A DNA stretch of 64,000 nt from Massospora cicadina (Eukaryota > Entomophthoromycota > Entomophthoromycetes > Entomophthorales > Entomophthoraceae), in NCBI GenBank assembly GCA_022478985.1, contig JAKSZP010007895.1, positions 310,001 to 374,000 of the forward strand. The letters run 5' to 3'. The position numbers and the translations under genes are program-made. This document shows positions 21,450 to 34,177 of this stretch, piece by piece (within the stretch, counting starts at the first letter, position 1; each line of letters starts with the position of its first letter). A model generated the notes under the pieces. That model saw only the letters and a program-made list of their open reading frames with translations. It was not told the DNA's origin and ran no database searches.

Positions 21450-22530
21450 GTATTGTCAGCTGACCAATAACATTAAAAAATTGATAAAGCTATTTAATTA
21501 CTTATGTACCAACTAGTTGGCAAATGAGTTACCCTACTAAATCAACCAAAAACCACTAAAACTAAACAAAACCAAGTAAGCTATTAAATTAACTAAACTA
21601 TTATACACTTACTAAAGCCATTGAGCTCATCAAAGTAACCTAAAATACCAATAACTCAGTAAAAAACAATTGTAAAATTTTAAAAAAATTAAAAACTAAC
21701 TGCATATCAAACCCTATGAGCCTAATGAATTAAAAAAATATTACAAAATGCTCAGCCAACAGAAGATATAACTAACATAAAAAACTTATATTTTCAATTT
21801 TATATAACTTTTATTAAGAATTCTTTATTTTTAATAACAAAGGTATATTATTAATTCAAAATAATAAAGTATTTGTGCCAAGTTTAGTTATTTTTTGTTC
21901 ATTTGTTTATGAGATAGTGTCTCATATCCATTGAAATAAACACATAAATAATTTTTTATTTTTATAAAGATTACTATTTAATGTTTAAAACTTATTAGAA
22001 GATCCAGATATTTATTAGCTTTGGATGTTGTTAGATGGCCATGGATAAGTTTGTAAACCATTAAACTATTGAATTGACTAACTGCTAACTTTTTGGCATA
22101 ACCAATGAACCTACTAATAAAAACTAAAACCACCAACCACTTAGAAAAACCAATACTTAATAATTAACCAAACCATCTTCCATTACCTAAAACTATCGCT
22201 CTTATTATTTATACCTAAAATCATTAATCACTCAGCTAAAATTTTGCTGTTGAACTTATTAAACAACCAAAAAATGATCTCTTGCCAAACCTTATGAACT
22301 TATAGAATCAAACAAATATTATCAAAGCTCTCAGCTGAAAGGATATACAATTACTACCAAAATCTTACAATATTATTTTAAACATAACTTTTGATTAGTT
22401 TTATTTTTTATAGGATAGTTTATTGCCATTTTCAAAAACGTATAAAGCATAAGTGACAAGTTTTGAGATTTTTTTATTTGTTCATGTGATAAATTGTCAC
22501 AAAAACATACATATATACATGAATTCTTCT
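21450..22530. repeat. Diverged tandem duplication of ~550-bp AT-rich unit
   Basis: Two head-to-tail copies, about 21450-21990 and 22040-22530, share a run of AAC/ACC-rich motifs (ACTAACTGC..., ACCAAAAA), a CTCAGCCAACAG/CTCAGCTGAAAG block, a CATAACTTTTGATTAGTTTT/ATAACTTTTATTAAGAATTC block and TTGTTCAT(T/G)TG near the end. No ORF. They lie between the K integrase end and its 3' LTR, so either a K-specific non-coding 3' region or a later insert. Confidence 0.6.
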
Positions 22531-22699
22531 CCTCCTTTATAAACAACTATTGTTTATGCCAGGGCAAGTAAAGCTCACTGGGCTATATGGTAGTTAGAAT
22601 TTTTGCTTTAGAGAGCTTTTTCTAAAGTTTTTAATATACATAATGATATATTTGAAGATAAAAAGAGTCCCCTAGTCCCCTTATCTGAGTAAGCATACA

Positions 22700-23520
22700 T
22701 ACAAATATTATTTTTTTAGAAATTGGTGACTAAACTGATTGATCAAAGCATACTTCAAGTCAAATTACATCCTAATCTTTTACAATCTTTCTTAATAAAA
22801 GAGGCAAAACTGGCTGCAGACCATAAAGCAGATTGAAAGGGTGAGAATTATGTTGCCCTATGATAGTTAATATTGTAGGCAAGTATCTTTAGTATAACAT
22901 AAAGGCGCACTGGGATGAAGTAGCGGCAGTGAGCTTGCACAAAATTAGTTTTATTTTCTTTTGACTCTCTTGACAGTTTCATTAACCTATGGATGGTTTG
23001 GGTCTTACAGAACCCAACTATTTCCATAAGTTTGTTTCTCTTAATAACTATCCTAAAAGTAAATGGAAGCTTTGTCCATTAAAACTTAAAAACTTCCATG
23101 TCATTGGATAATGAGTTCCTTAATAGATTTAGCAATAGAAACTTCTTAGACATAAAAAAGGGCTTAGCCTCAAATTAACTAATCAAGTAGTTGATGTCCA
23201 TATTAATGCACTAGTATTGAAATTGCTGACAGGAAAAAATCCAAAAACAAGAATTGAATTAGTATGCCAAGCCCATTTAGGCTTATCAAATTGATAGGTG
23301 GTAGAGTTAAAAGTGCTTTTGTAATTGGTGTTCTTGACACTTCATTAAGATGCCTTGGATATAAAACCTCATGGACTCCTAGTGGTAGACCTGTTGAGCA
23401 TGCTTCAAAGTATTGATCAGTTTGCCATTCCCAACAATCCAATGCACTTGCATGATGATTGACAGCTGTTTGAAGAGGTGTATACAACCTTTTTTTGCTT
23501 ATCACAAATAATTTTGTAAA
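22700..23520 (-). pseudogene. Integrase remnant of element K
   Basis: Minus-strand fragments resemble the C-terminal half of Gypsy integrase. The region follows RNase H in the right order and polarity. Motifs are too decayed to place catalytic residues; the 100-codon open frame at 23505-23203 does not carry an intact integrase motif. Confidence 0.5.
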
Positions 23521-23639
23521 GTATATCCCTTTAAATTACTTTGTTCTTTGAAATTAATTCAATTTTTACCTAATGATGAGATTCTCATCAATACACTTGC
23601 GAAAATTTTAATTTCTCAAAAAGGTGGTTTTCATAAGGA

Positions 23640-24395
23640 GCAAGCGCAGATAAATTGGGTAACCATGAAAGACCATCACCATTTAGATGAGAAAATACCA
23701 ATTGGTGTACTACTTTGTAGTTGTAAGTCTGGAGCTTAAACGCCCATCTAGTTAACCGTTCTACAGAATCCTTAAGGTTTTATAACCACCTTAAGGAGGC
23801 ATACTCAGTGATGATTTAGAACTTAATTTATAAAAGATAAATATAGAATTTTTTTGCAAGAAAAAGGTTTGGCAGAACATTCGCAACCTGTTACTATATA
23901 GTATCTCTCCTGCTTAGTAATGCGCTGCTGAAAAAGGCTGCTGGATTCTCCTCCATTTGTTTGTCTATTGTGATATCACTGCTCCAATGGCCATCAAAGA
24001 AGTGTTAGATTGAAAAATAAACAGCCAGTCAAAAAACAGGGTAGAGTAGCACTGGTGCCCAAGCTTGAGTTGCTTTTGACTTGTTGAAGGCGTCCTCACA
24101 TTCTTGAGACCATTTAAAGGCCATTCAGATTCATATTAAGTGTAATAAGGCATAGCTAACTGTGTAAAACCTTGTATAAAATGACAGTAATATCCTACAA
24201 TGCCTAATAACACCTGCGCATACCGTTTGTTCTTAGGGACTTTCAACTAGTTAATAGCAACAAGCATTTGGAGCTTTGTGTTTATTGCTTGTGTATTGAC
24301 AATATGACCCAGGTACTCCATTTAAAGATTATAAGCTGAAACTTGCTGGGAAATACATTAGCTAAAAATGTCTTTACATATATTAACTTCCTTAT
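23640..24395 (-). pseudogene. RT end and RNase H of element K
   Basis: On the minus strand the connection domain reads GIVGYYCHFIQGF (near 24200-24170; the Gypsy FLGMVGYY motif) and EYLGHIVN (near 24320). The RNase H end reads NLKDSVERLTRWAFKLQTYNYK (23790-23730), matching element C's HNLKELEGRLARWALKLQAYNFE. Several stops. RT upstream of the connection is missing: the coding sense stops at about 24395. Confidence 0.75.
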
Positions 24396-25700
24396 GTGGG
24401 ATTAATGCCACGTTAAGATGCTAAAGAACAAATTGATCCTTTTGAAATATGCTAAGAATGTAAGGAGAGTGTCTGTAACTCTCCTGTTTCCAGCGTGGAG
24501 GTGCTCAGTGCACAGAGCCAACGCGTGGAAACTAGCCGTTAGTACTAAGGCTACTAGCGCCCAGCAGAGGGTGCTGGAGCAATAATAACTAAAACCAAAA
24601 AGCGCTATTAGGAAACACCCAAAAACGATGAGGTGCACAAGAAGAGGAGAGGTAAACGGACCAGGTTGGAGGTTACCTAGGTGAACTAACGGTGAACTTG
24701 GGTAAAATTGGATTGTGTTTAAAATGGCAAATTGAATGGAGCGTGAGACCTCCTTGAAGGGGTCCACGCACATAAACTTTGGTAATAACATTTAGAAATG
24801 AAATAAATGGGGTAATTTTTTATTTGGGAAGTTGATCTACAAGGAATGTTGGCCGGGGAAAATGTATTTAAGCTCAGATGGGTGAATTGGGGTTATGCCG
24901 CAGTGGGCCCAAGCAGCGACCCACCAAGAGGGAAATACTGCCATCTGAGTTAGTAGAATAGGCCAAAAATGACTTCACTCAAGTGATCAATTGAAGTTGA
25001 ATTTGACCTGAGCGCGTTATTTTGTAGATGGAATGGGTTTCAAATCCCTATTCCTTGACTAACCAAACTGAACCATCCGCCTTTATTTGGTAGATAGTTT
25101 GTAATGCTTAGCCCACCATCAGGGGCTGGGCACTCAGCACCCCACTAGAACCAACCTGGGCATATTTTGCCTTTTCAGCGTTGGTCTAGGGTGTGCTTCA
25201 AGTCTGGGAGGCCCTGTAGCTTCACCTTTTGGGCCTCCAGGCGCCCAGCCTTATCTTTAAGGTTGATCCCAAATATTATGTCATGTGTACATGACAAAGA
25301 AGAAGCAAAAAAATTAGATCACCTATTATGGTGTCCTTGGATCTCTGGAAGGTGGCAGGCGCGTTACACAGAACTTGAAGCATGAGCGTTGGGTGTTATA
25401 GCCCCTTGGATGTATTAAAGGCTAAATCTCTTGTCTTTTTTTGTCATGTTGATCTACCAATGGTTATTTATGGTGTCCAAAGAAGTGAAATACTTAAAAC
25501 CTCATAGTCAATTAAAGGGTGTCATCTACAAGCAGTAAAGGATTTAGTTTTTAGTATTAATGTTAAATTAGTGGTTATCAATCACTATAAGGTTAAAACC
25601 ATTAAATTATTTGACATTAAGTGGTAGGATTGTCCCAAGGACTGCAATATAGCACTATCATTCCGTGCCTTGATGGTTGATCAAGTTATTTTTATACTTC
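24396..25700. other. GC-richer segment of unknown origin
   Basis: This interrupts K's RT. It contains a 129-codon minus-strand open frame (24791-24402) whose middle is strongly hydrophobic (PLLVHLIVFGCFLIALFG and a second stretch about ten residues later), and several short open frames around 25167-25385. It may be an inserted LTR or unclassified transposon. Nothing in it matches a domain I recognise. TGTGGGATTAATG at about 24396 could be an LTR start, but no partner end was found. Confidence 0.35.
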
Positions 25701-25739
25701 TATGCTTACTCAGCTACACCATATTATAATATGCGGAAA

Positions 25740-26390
25740 ACCCCAAGTTTTTAAACTTTGCGTTAAAAAAACCAACTTCATGCCAAAAGAGAGTTGCCTT
25801 AATTTAATGGGAATCTAGGTAATTTACCAATTTAGAGAAATAGCTCCCACTCTATGAGTTCTTAGAAAAACTCAGCATTGCTCTGGTGACTCTGGTGTCC
25901 CACTTGGCTGAGATACGGGGGCCAATCTAATCTCAACACCTTCAGGGTTTTTGTATTAAATTACATACTACCTAATAACCCAAGGCATCAGAAAAGGTTC
26001 CTTTGTTAGTCACACAATAAAATAACCCTAAACTTTTTGCAAAATTTTTATAAAAATGAATTAATATATCTAAGAAATTAGTTAAACTTATTGTTGGTGT
26101 CTTGACGTGGGGTGTATTTATTTTAAATAGCAAAATAAGATTTGGACGCTGCTACCTGCAGGTTATAAAGTGAACATCAAAGTTAAAATTTTTGAAAATA
26201 ATTTAGGCATGGAAGCCCTTTGATCCCAGCATTGACGGCTTGCTGGAAACTAAATCCAAGTTGAATAAATTTAACTTAAAGTAATGATAAACTCAAATTT
26301 AAAAAAAATCAAACTCAAAATCTGCCATGTAACCATTGCATGGATGGAATTTCCTATGGTTCTAGTGTTTGGGAAACAATTCAAGCAAAA
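25740..26390. repeat. Direct repeat pair, copy 1
   Basis: About 620 bp homologous to 26730-27370, including CTCTGGTGACTCTGGTGTCC, CAAGGCATCAGAAAAGGTTC, TTTGGACGCTGCT and GAAGCCCTTTGATCCCA. The copies are clearly diverged and share the same orientation. Spacing and length suggest either an old LTR pair around a 350-bp interior (TRIM-like) or a tandem duplication. Confidence 0.7.
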
Positions 26391-26729
26391 CCAACCATTA
26401 TTACCTTCACTAAAAGGCAAAGCCCCTTGGCTCTCCCAGCGTGGGTGCAATTCAGCCCTGCATAGTATGAGTGATCTTTTTAAACTGGAGGCAGGAGAAA
26501 TACTATCTAAAAATCCAGGGGTCAAGTAAAGCGTCTACGCTTCCCCTGGAGATCTCCTGGCGGGCACAAGAGGCCTCAACTGTCAGCAGTCTAAATAGCA
26601 TCCCCAAACCTCACTTTACCCCAATGGGGGGACAAACCTGGTGGAATAGATAACAGGGTTTGTCATTCTTGGGACAAGGGCCTTTTCTTATCTAAACAAA
26701 ATTAAGCTTAGAGTATTGTAAAGAGCAGA
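26391..26729 (+). other. Interval between the two direct repeats
   Basis: About 340 bp, GC-richer than its surroundings. A plus-strand open frame (26284-26529) begins in copy 1 and ends here; it matches no family and I do not call it a gene. No primer-binding box is visible at the start of the interval. Confidence 0.3.
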
Positions 26730-27370
26730 TTAACCCAAGTTTCCAAACATTGCATCAGTAAACCAACAACATGCCAAAAAAAGTCTGCCTCAATATAATG
26801 GCGATCTAGGTAATTTACTAATTTAAAGGAATAGCTCCCGCTCTGAACATGCTTGGAAAAACTTGGTATCACTCTGGTGACTCTGGTGTCCCACTTGGCT
26901 GAAGTATAGGGCCAATCTGATCTAATCATCTTAAGGGTCTTGGGAGTAACCTACATAATATTTTGTAATCCAAGGCATCAGAAAAGGTTCCTTCATCAGT
27001 CATACTATTAAATAAACCTAACTTCTTTGCTAATTTAACTTAAGATAAATTTATAAACAAGCAAATAGGTAGGTTCATTGTCAGTAGCATGATGTAAGGT
27101 GTACCCATTTTAAAACACAAAATAGGATTTGGACGCTGCTTTCTGCAGGTTATAAAGTGACCCTTGACTTATAACTTGAAAAAATAATTTAGGTGTGAAA
27201 GCCCTTTGATCCCATAATCAATGGCAGGCCGGAAACTAGAACCACTTATTTATAAATTTAACTAGAGATAAAGATTGAATAAATTTTTAAATAAGTAAAT
27301 CAAAACTTGAAATCCGCCATGCAACCATCACATGATATAGAAAACCATAAGTTCCAGCTATTGGGAAACC
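26730..27370. repeat. Direct repeat pair, copy 2
   Basis: Partner of 25740-26390, offset by about 990 bp. Similarity fades after the GGGAAAC block near 27365. Confidence 0.7.
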
Positions 27371-27950
27371 TTCTCACGCAAAACTGATTGCTACACATAT
27401 AGGCTGATGGTTTATAGGTTGGACTTTCCAAGTGTTGATGTGATTTATATTCCTCTAATGCACCCTAAATCATAATCACTGGTCACAAACATTTGCGCAT
27501 ATATCTGTAAGAAGGACAAAGCTCTATTCGATTATTTCTCCAATAAGCCCTTAAAATCTCATTAAATAAATTCCCATTTGTTGGAGTGTATAAGGTAGTA
27601 TAAACTCTGTTAGTTCACAAATCATTCAATTTCCGGGCCTCTTCTCTGGATAATACATTAACAGAAGCAACCTTTTGTTTTTTTGTTATAGTAATCTTCC
27701 AAGCGGTTAAACTATCCAGAAAAAAACAGACCATTGTGTCTGGAGATACTCAACAAGGAGCCAAGTGAGGCTCATTCCATATTTTTTAAAAAAGTAGTCT
27801 TCTATTAGCAATCTATATGTCAGATATAGACAAAGTCCAGTGCTTACAACCTGCTATTCCTCATGGAGCAACTTTCAATTAACGGGCATTTTTAAGGGAT
27901 ACTTTGGCTTTTGGAGATGATGAAAAAAAAGGGTTCAACTACAATGACTA
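27371..27950. other. Non-coding, unassigned
   Basis: No gene or repeat recognised; AT-rich with scattered stops in all frames. Confidence 0.4.
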
Positions 27951-28950
27951 ACTTTTTGGTAGCAGATAGAATTACTCCATTGGTGTAAGATGCATTGATA
28001 AATTAATTGCATTTAGTAAAAGGAACTTTTTCTTTTTGGAAATAATGTAAAGGAAATGACTGTTCAGGTTCTGAAGACCTTTTCTCAATATTTGAGTACT
28101 GCTTAATAAAATTTAAGGAAGCTTATACCAATTAAAAATGATAGTTGGTGCTGAGCAACAATTTGGAAGGAGTGCTGACCTGAAGAGATTTAAACTTATA
28201 GGCAAAGCACTGTAGGCTCCTTCATTGATGTTACTGCATAGATGAACCATTATCTATTATTTACAATGGGTCATTTCATGAGAGATCTCTAATTTACTTT
28301 CAAAATGACTCATGATTACATTGACTGGAAAAATTTATATTGACATGTGGGCTAACTTAATTTTATTTACAGGAATTTTTTAAGCAATCAAAGAAGTAGT
28401 TTGAATTTGCGTTTAATGTGGACAGCGGGGGTATCAACTTGATACATAATAGCCTTGATCTTCTTGCTGAAGTCTATAAATGGGTGTTCAATGTCTCAAG
28501 AAGTAAAGACATACTAACTCCCTTCAAAGGTACTAGTTTGTATGACTAATCTGAATACCCAAACTGGGCTTGCTTTGCAAATTGTCTGGCGTAAGGTCTG
28601 AATATGACTTTATGACATTCCTTCTCAAGTTTGGCGTGTTATCTTCAGGTTACTGCTAGAAACTGATGATTTGGATGTTTTGTTTTTGAAATGGGATAGA
28701 TAAATGTTTGAAATAAGTATATACCTCCCAATTGTTAACTGCCTTTTCCCTTATCCTCAGTGTTTACAGGCAAAGTGATACAACTTATTTTAGTCATTTC
28801 TTAAGGAAATTGGAAGCATAGTACCATTTGAATTACAAGCCCAACAAGTCACTCTAGAGATACTCCCTCCAAAGCCCCGCATTTCCAAATCATGGTTAAC
28901 TAAAACCTGCTGTGTTTAAGTGTGGTCTTGCTGTTGATTAGAGTGTTTGT
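27950..28950 (+). pseudogene. Plus-strand protease remnant inside K
   Basis: VDSGGINLIHNSL at about 28420-28460 resembles the retropepsin site DSGAPINIVSTKL, and LLKFGVLSSG near 28625-28655 resembles the LPLQFGSL strand of element C. The polarity is opposite to K, so this is probably a fragment of another Gypsy element (here called L) that inserted into K. RT and gag of L are not seen. Confidence 0.45.
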
Positions 28951-29049
28951 CACGTATTTTTTTGCTTGGTGGACCAAAAGTGATTTCACATCAGTTCAAG
29001 ACTTGATCATTGCTGATAAAACTATGTCTTGATTAATGAAAGTTTAACA

Positions 29050-30600
29050 ATTGTGCAGCTTTGGATAATCTTTGATAGCGTTATGAAGAACATATTCACG
29101 TCAACTTCAAGGCATTTTTATATACTCCCAATAGAACCAGGGCCTTAATATAGAATCAATCGCTAAACTAGGCGATGGGTTCACATTTTTGGAACTTGAT
29201 AAACATATATTAAGCCTTGTAAGTGGCCATCTTCTCTGGATGAGATTCTTGTAACACGGCGTTTTCAGCTTCTTCAAGTCTCCAGTTTTCTTGAAGATTT
29301 ATGCATGATCAGGTTTCTATTTTAAACATCCCAAAAAAACATAGTGATGGATTTGAAAAGAATGAAAACTCTGTGCATGGTCACTTTGAAAATCTTTAGA
29401 AAATACTGTACATTAATGGTAAGATTAATCTTTAGAAGGGTAAATGGGTTAAACCTCTTATTATGCTAGAATTTTTCCAGGAACAGCGTTACCTAAGGCA
29501 GTTTGAAAAGAACCAACATGGGACCCAGAATTACTAGGCTTGGTAGAGTGTTGCCAATCCTGAGCAGGGGGTCCAGAGGACCAAGGTAAGGCTAATAGTT
29601 TTGCTGGCATAGGACTTTGGGGTTGGCTTGTTGGAACATATACGGACCCCACCTCAAAGCTTAATCCTCAAATTGTTAAATTTTTCTTGAGCTAGAACTT
29701 GAGGTTTTCATCTGCATCAGCCTTCATTCAGGATAGTTTTATTACATCATTCCCATGCCAATTGTTCCTCCTGGGCCTGTTCTGCTTAATGTTTAAATTG
29801 TTTTAATAATTATTTTTCAGTTCTTAATTGAAGTAATGAGGCTCTGGGGTTGGTATTCTCGCAGTTTTGATTCTTGTTGATGTCTTGAAGTTCTTAATTA
29901 ATATAGTAGAGGGTATTATTGGCGCTCATGACATATCCAAAATCAATGTGCAAAGTGAGAGAAGCATACTTCAATGAATTAATACCTTGAAGTGTTAAGA
30001 CCTCTTGACTCTAAAGAAATTCAAATCCCTGTTAGGAACTAGTAGCTCTGGCAATATCGCCAATATGTTGTGCCACAACTCTCATTCCCTTCTGGGTGTA
30101 CTGGATGAATTATTCTATTGTCTTGGTTTGGTGTGCCTCATCTTGTATAGCAGAAACAGTGTTCTGGGCTTTTAACTGGAGCCAATTTACTCCTTGAGCC
30201 CATTTGGGGGTAGCGACTCTCTTGCTAATGGCTTGCTGACTTATTTTAACTATGTTGTTATTCAGATGGCTTAATGTCTCATACAACCGTTTATAGGTTT
30301 AATGACCAAGCTCATGGTTAGAGTCCACTGCTTGTTGTAGTCCATAGAAACTATTCTATAGTCAGCTATGTAGGGACTGCAGAGCATCTACATATTTCAG
30401 ATTTTCAGTTAGATATTTCCATGATCATAGCTTGTTGTTGGACATCAGTCATCTGGGAGTCATGCACAGATGATTGAATATACCCAGTAATGTAAGCTTC
30501 GAATTTTCCAAGAGTTGCTGATAAATGATAACATCTTGCTATAATTTATACAGCAATATTGCTTGTAATACTGAAGCAACTCTTCTTGATTTGAAACTTT
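29050..30600 (-). pseudogene. Gag of element K
   Basis: Minus-strand coiled-coil-like sequence (30560-29900), an open 63-codon piece (29652-29461), and a capsid segment near 29290-29100 with KMATYKA...MFIKFQKCE and ALVLLG, parallel to D Gag (KMAQRKANFITIQFHRNE and HVLLG). The N-terminal end is cut off at 30615 by element D. Many stops. Confidence 0.65.
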
Positions 30601-30615
30601 AGAAGAAAAAAGGTA

Positions 30616-31090
30616 TGTTATTTCTCAGCATATAGGCTTGATTCCTCAGAGTCAGTTTGCACAGGATACCAGCCACTGAGCAACCAAATTGGACGATATG
30701 AAGATTGCCAACTTTAATAAACTTGATAAACTATATATGGAGCTATTGCCCCTTATTTCGACCTTTATTAACTAATACTAATTGTAGACTTATCTGAAAC
30801 CACCTAATCACGGGAAAAGACATTTTCTTCAATCCTCTGTGTGACTCTTTATATCTCAGTTCCCCAAGCTGGATGAAGCCTTGGCTTGGTAGTCTTCTAT
30901 TCGTTTTCCTTTTTCTAGAAGCTCTCATTTATATCGAATCTCAGCATAATTCCCTTCAATTCACTGAATATCATCATCTTGATCAATTATAATTCATACA
31001 TCTTTTCTGTAAATCTGAGACTCGTCTCAATTCCCCCTCTGATCCGCTGGTATGGGTAGCATATCGTCCAGTCATATCAACTTCCTGAAT
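30616..31090 (-). repeat. 3' LTR of element D
   Basis: 475 bp, equal in length to the partner at 38886-39360; both contain CTATATATGGAGCTAT, GTGACTCTTTATATCTCAG and CCCCCTCTGATCCGCTGG. The plus-strand end reads CCTGAAT instead of CCTGACA. A C-run (ACCCCCCC at about 31092-31099) adjoins it and is the complement of the polypurine tract. Confidence 0.9.
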
Positions 31091-31129
31091 TACCCCCCCT
31101 TTTACTGGACAATAGGCTCTTACTGTTTA

Positions 31130-32340
31130 TATGCTCAAAGGAACTTTGCATGAACTTGGTTGATAATATGACCCTCCTCATGTTCCTTGAATAGTGTAGA
31201 CATCCATGCCAGTCTTCTTGATTATCTTGGATGGCCCAGCTCAGATGTTAGAGAGCTTGTTTTTCCGCCCAAATCCGTGCTGGTTGTAAAATAAAACATG
31301 GTCTCCTACAGTGAACAGCAGAAGTCTGCTCAATCTTTTCTGATTGGCTGCCTGATCATTAATCTCCTTGGCCAAACTGGTTGAGTAGGCTTCCGTTTGC
31401 AGCTTGATCAATGTATCTGTAAGAGTCTTCAAATATCACTGAGGGTCCACACCACCAGTGCCCTCTACACACTAATAAAGTAAGGCGGGCAGAGCTGTAT
31501 GTTGACCATATAGCAGTTGGAACGGGCTCTTACCAGTGGACAAATGATAGATGATATTATACGTGAACACAGCTGTAGGCAAAAGGCACTCCATTCCAGG
31601 GTCAATCCTTTACCAATTTATGGAGTATGTTCACTAGGGTTCTGTTGATTCGCTCCACCATTCCACTTGATTCCGAATTATAGGGGGGTCAAAACCCTGC
31701 AGATCGCCATCAATTTATTTAACTTCAGTAGGATATGTGAAGTGAAATTTGTAAAGTTGTCCATTAGAATGAACTGCAGGCAGCCATGTTACTGTATAAC
31801 ACACTCCATAGTAAACTTGGTGGTGGTGACCTTGGCCAAGTCATTAATGGCCCTGGCCTCCACCCATCAAGTCAAATGACCAATGGTGACGATTATATAC
31901 TTGGATCAATTGGCGCTAGTTGGCAGAGGTCCCACTACATTAATGGAAATGGTGTGCCAGGAGAACCGGGGCTTAAACAGCAGGTATTTGGTCTTCTTGT
32001 GGAATGGCTTTTCCACTTGACACTGATGGCAACAACTAACCATTTCCAATACATCATAATGCATGCTCTCCAAGTAGTAATGGGGTCACAAAATCTCCAG
32101 CGTTTTCTGCAAGCCTCCATGTCCTACAGCCTGATGAGCATCCATGATAACCATGGGTCTAGCCTAAGGTTTAGGGAAACTCAGCTTCAAGTCTCTGATC
32201 CGCTTATATAGTTACCCTCACAGAAAATTATCTTCCCTGAGCTCGTCTAATACCTTGATCACCTGTGGCGGCTCATACTGGTATTTGTTCACCACCATCT
32301 TCTCATATATTATGTCAGCTAAATCCGCCATGTTAGTGAC
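31130..32340 (-). pseudogene. Integrase of element D
   Basis: The minus strand holds an integrase core region (about 32000-31600) and a C-terminal piece, 31432-31241, with VGDHVLFYNQHGFGRKNKL, typical of the chain before the GPY/F module. Frames change several times. The upstream plus-strand frames at 31667-32211 are antisense shadows of the core. Confidence 0.7.
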
Positions 32341-33480
32341 CTTTGGCAGTTGAGAAAAACAATCCACATTTTGATGTTATGCTCTAGGATGGTGTATTAT
32401 CTCGAAATTGTACACCTGGAGCTTCAGAGCACAACGTGCAAGCCATCCTTCCTGTTCACGAAGATTATGTATCCAGTGCAAGGAAGTGTTATCTGTCACT
32501 ACTTGGAATCTTACCCCATGTAGATATACCTGAAACTGTTTGTAAGCGTAGATCACCGCTAAAAACTCCCACTAAGTCATGGTGTAGTTTCATTCATGAC
32601 AGTTAAAGCTTTGACTACAAAATGCAACAGGATTCTCCACGCTGTCATCATCCTTCTGGGATAATACTGACCCTATAGCAGAGAGGGAGCGTCCATTTGC
32701 ACTATGAACTGTTTGTTGAAGTTAGGATATTGCAAAATGGGTGCACTTGCTAACATGGTTTGCAACACATTGAAAGCGTTCTGGCGTCATTCCATCCAAT
32801 CAAAAGAAGCTTTTTCTAAAACTTGAAAAGCGTGGACTTGATGCAACTGAAATTGGGAATGAACTGTTGGTAGTACCCAAACATCCACAGAAACACTTGA
32901 ATGTCCCATTTATTATAAGGCTAGTCATCTTGCTTATTGCTTCCACCTTAGCTGGATGCAGTTTAAGCCCATTTGAATCCACGATGAACCCAAGGTATTA
33001 TAATTGTTCTTTAAAGAAATAACTCCTCTTAGGCTTAATTTTAATATTTGTGGCAATGAGGCTCTGAAACTCTTGTTCCAAGTGTGCAATGTGCTCTGTA
33101 AACGTCTGTGAGAACATATTGATGTCATTGAGGTAAACTAAGATGCAGGACATCTTTAAATCACCTAAAATAATATCCATGGCACGCTGGAATGTAGCTG
33201 GGGCATTGCACAACCCTTGTGGCATGGGAGTTGGCTGGAATAACCCTCTCAAAATGATGATAGCGCATTTCTTCCATTTTGCTGATGGAAATTCAATCTG
33301 CCAGTACCCCGAAATCAGATCTATGGCAGAAAAATAATTCAACTCACCTGATCAGTCTAACACATTGTCAATCCGTAGAAGAGGGTAGGAATCCTTCTTT
33401 GTTATGTTATTGAGTTTGCAATATCCAATAACCACTCGATTTGAGCCATCTTTTTTCCTTTTCAATGAGCACCAGTGATG
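32340..33480 (-). pseudogene. RT and RNase H of element D
   Basis: RT is open over 33342-32998: FSAIDLISGYWQIEFP, MPQGLCNAPATFQRAMD and VYLNDINMFSQTF. The catalytic box is YLND (33135-33121), first Asp lost by a G-to-A change. Connection and RNase H continue with stops to about 32340. Polymerase activity is not expected. Confidence 0.85.
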
Positions 33481-34177
33481 CCCACAGACTGTTTGACGGC
33501 TCTAGCATCCCATGCACAATAGTTTATCCACCTCGTCAGAGACAACTTCTTCCGCTGCTTTTGAACATCTAATAAGTTGCGATAAAATGGGAGGGTGATC
33601 CCCTGTATCTATCCAATGTACCATCCCTTGAGCACACCACAAATCATTATCATCATGTGCAAAATATCTTGATACTTTCAAAATAACGCCATAGCCTTAT
33701 CTTTCTGTTCTGCTGATAATCCTGTAAGCGCTTCCTGTGGAACCATGGTTAATACACCAAAAGATGAGCTTGCTGGTAGTCCAAGATCCTTTCATGAGCT
33801 GAAATCATTAATACGGCGAACTTTCTCTATAGGAGATAAGTGTAGGTAAGCCACCACTTGGTGCCGCTGGATCGTTATCATCTCCTTCTGTAAACTTTTA
33901 GCAGAACTTTCACCTCCCCATTCCCAGGTATCAGTAGCCCTGGAGCCACATGTGGTTCAAGCCACAAGTGCTGGTGAGGCACCATAATTTCTCCATAAAG
34001 CCTTTAGGGACATTGATTTCAGGCTCAGTCCCTACTATGCACTGGTATCCAGATGGTAGGCTCAAAGCGCCCGCTGCCCAAAGCGAAATCCCTTTGTATC
34101 ATAAATCTGGTAGGGGAGGGCCCTGTTACACCGCTTCAGTCATCAATAATGAATAGAAATCACTCTGTTGCTGTATG

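Noticed and set aside
25040..25070. A tRNA-like B box (GGGTTTCAAATCCC)
   Set aside because: No A box or tRNA fold upstream; a palindrome-like match by chance is enough.
31667..32211. Plus-strand genes in the 31.7-32.2 kb region
   Set aside because: They are antisense to the D integrase core, which has coherent motifs on the minus strand.
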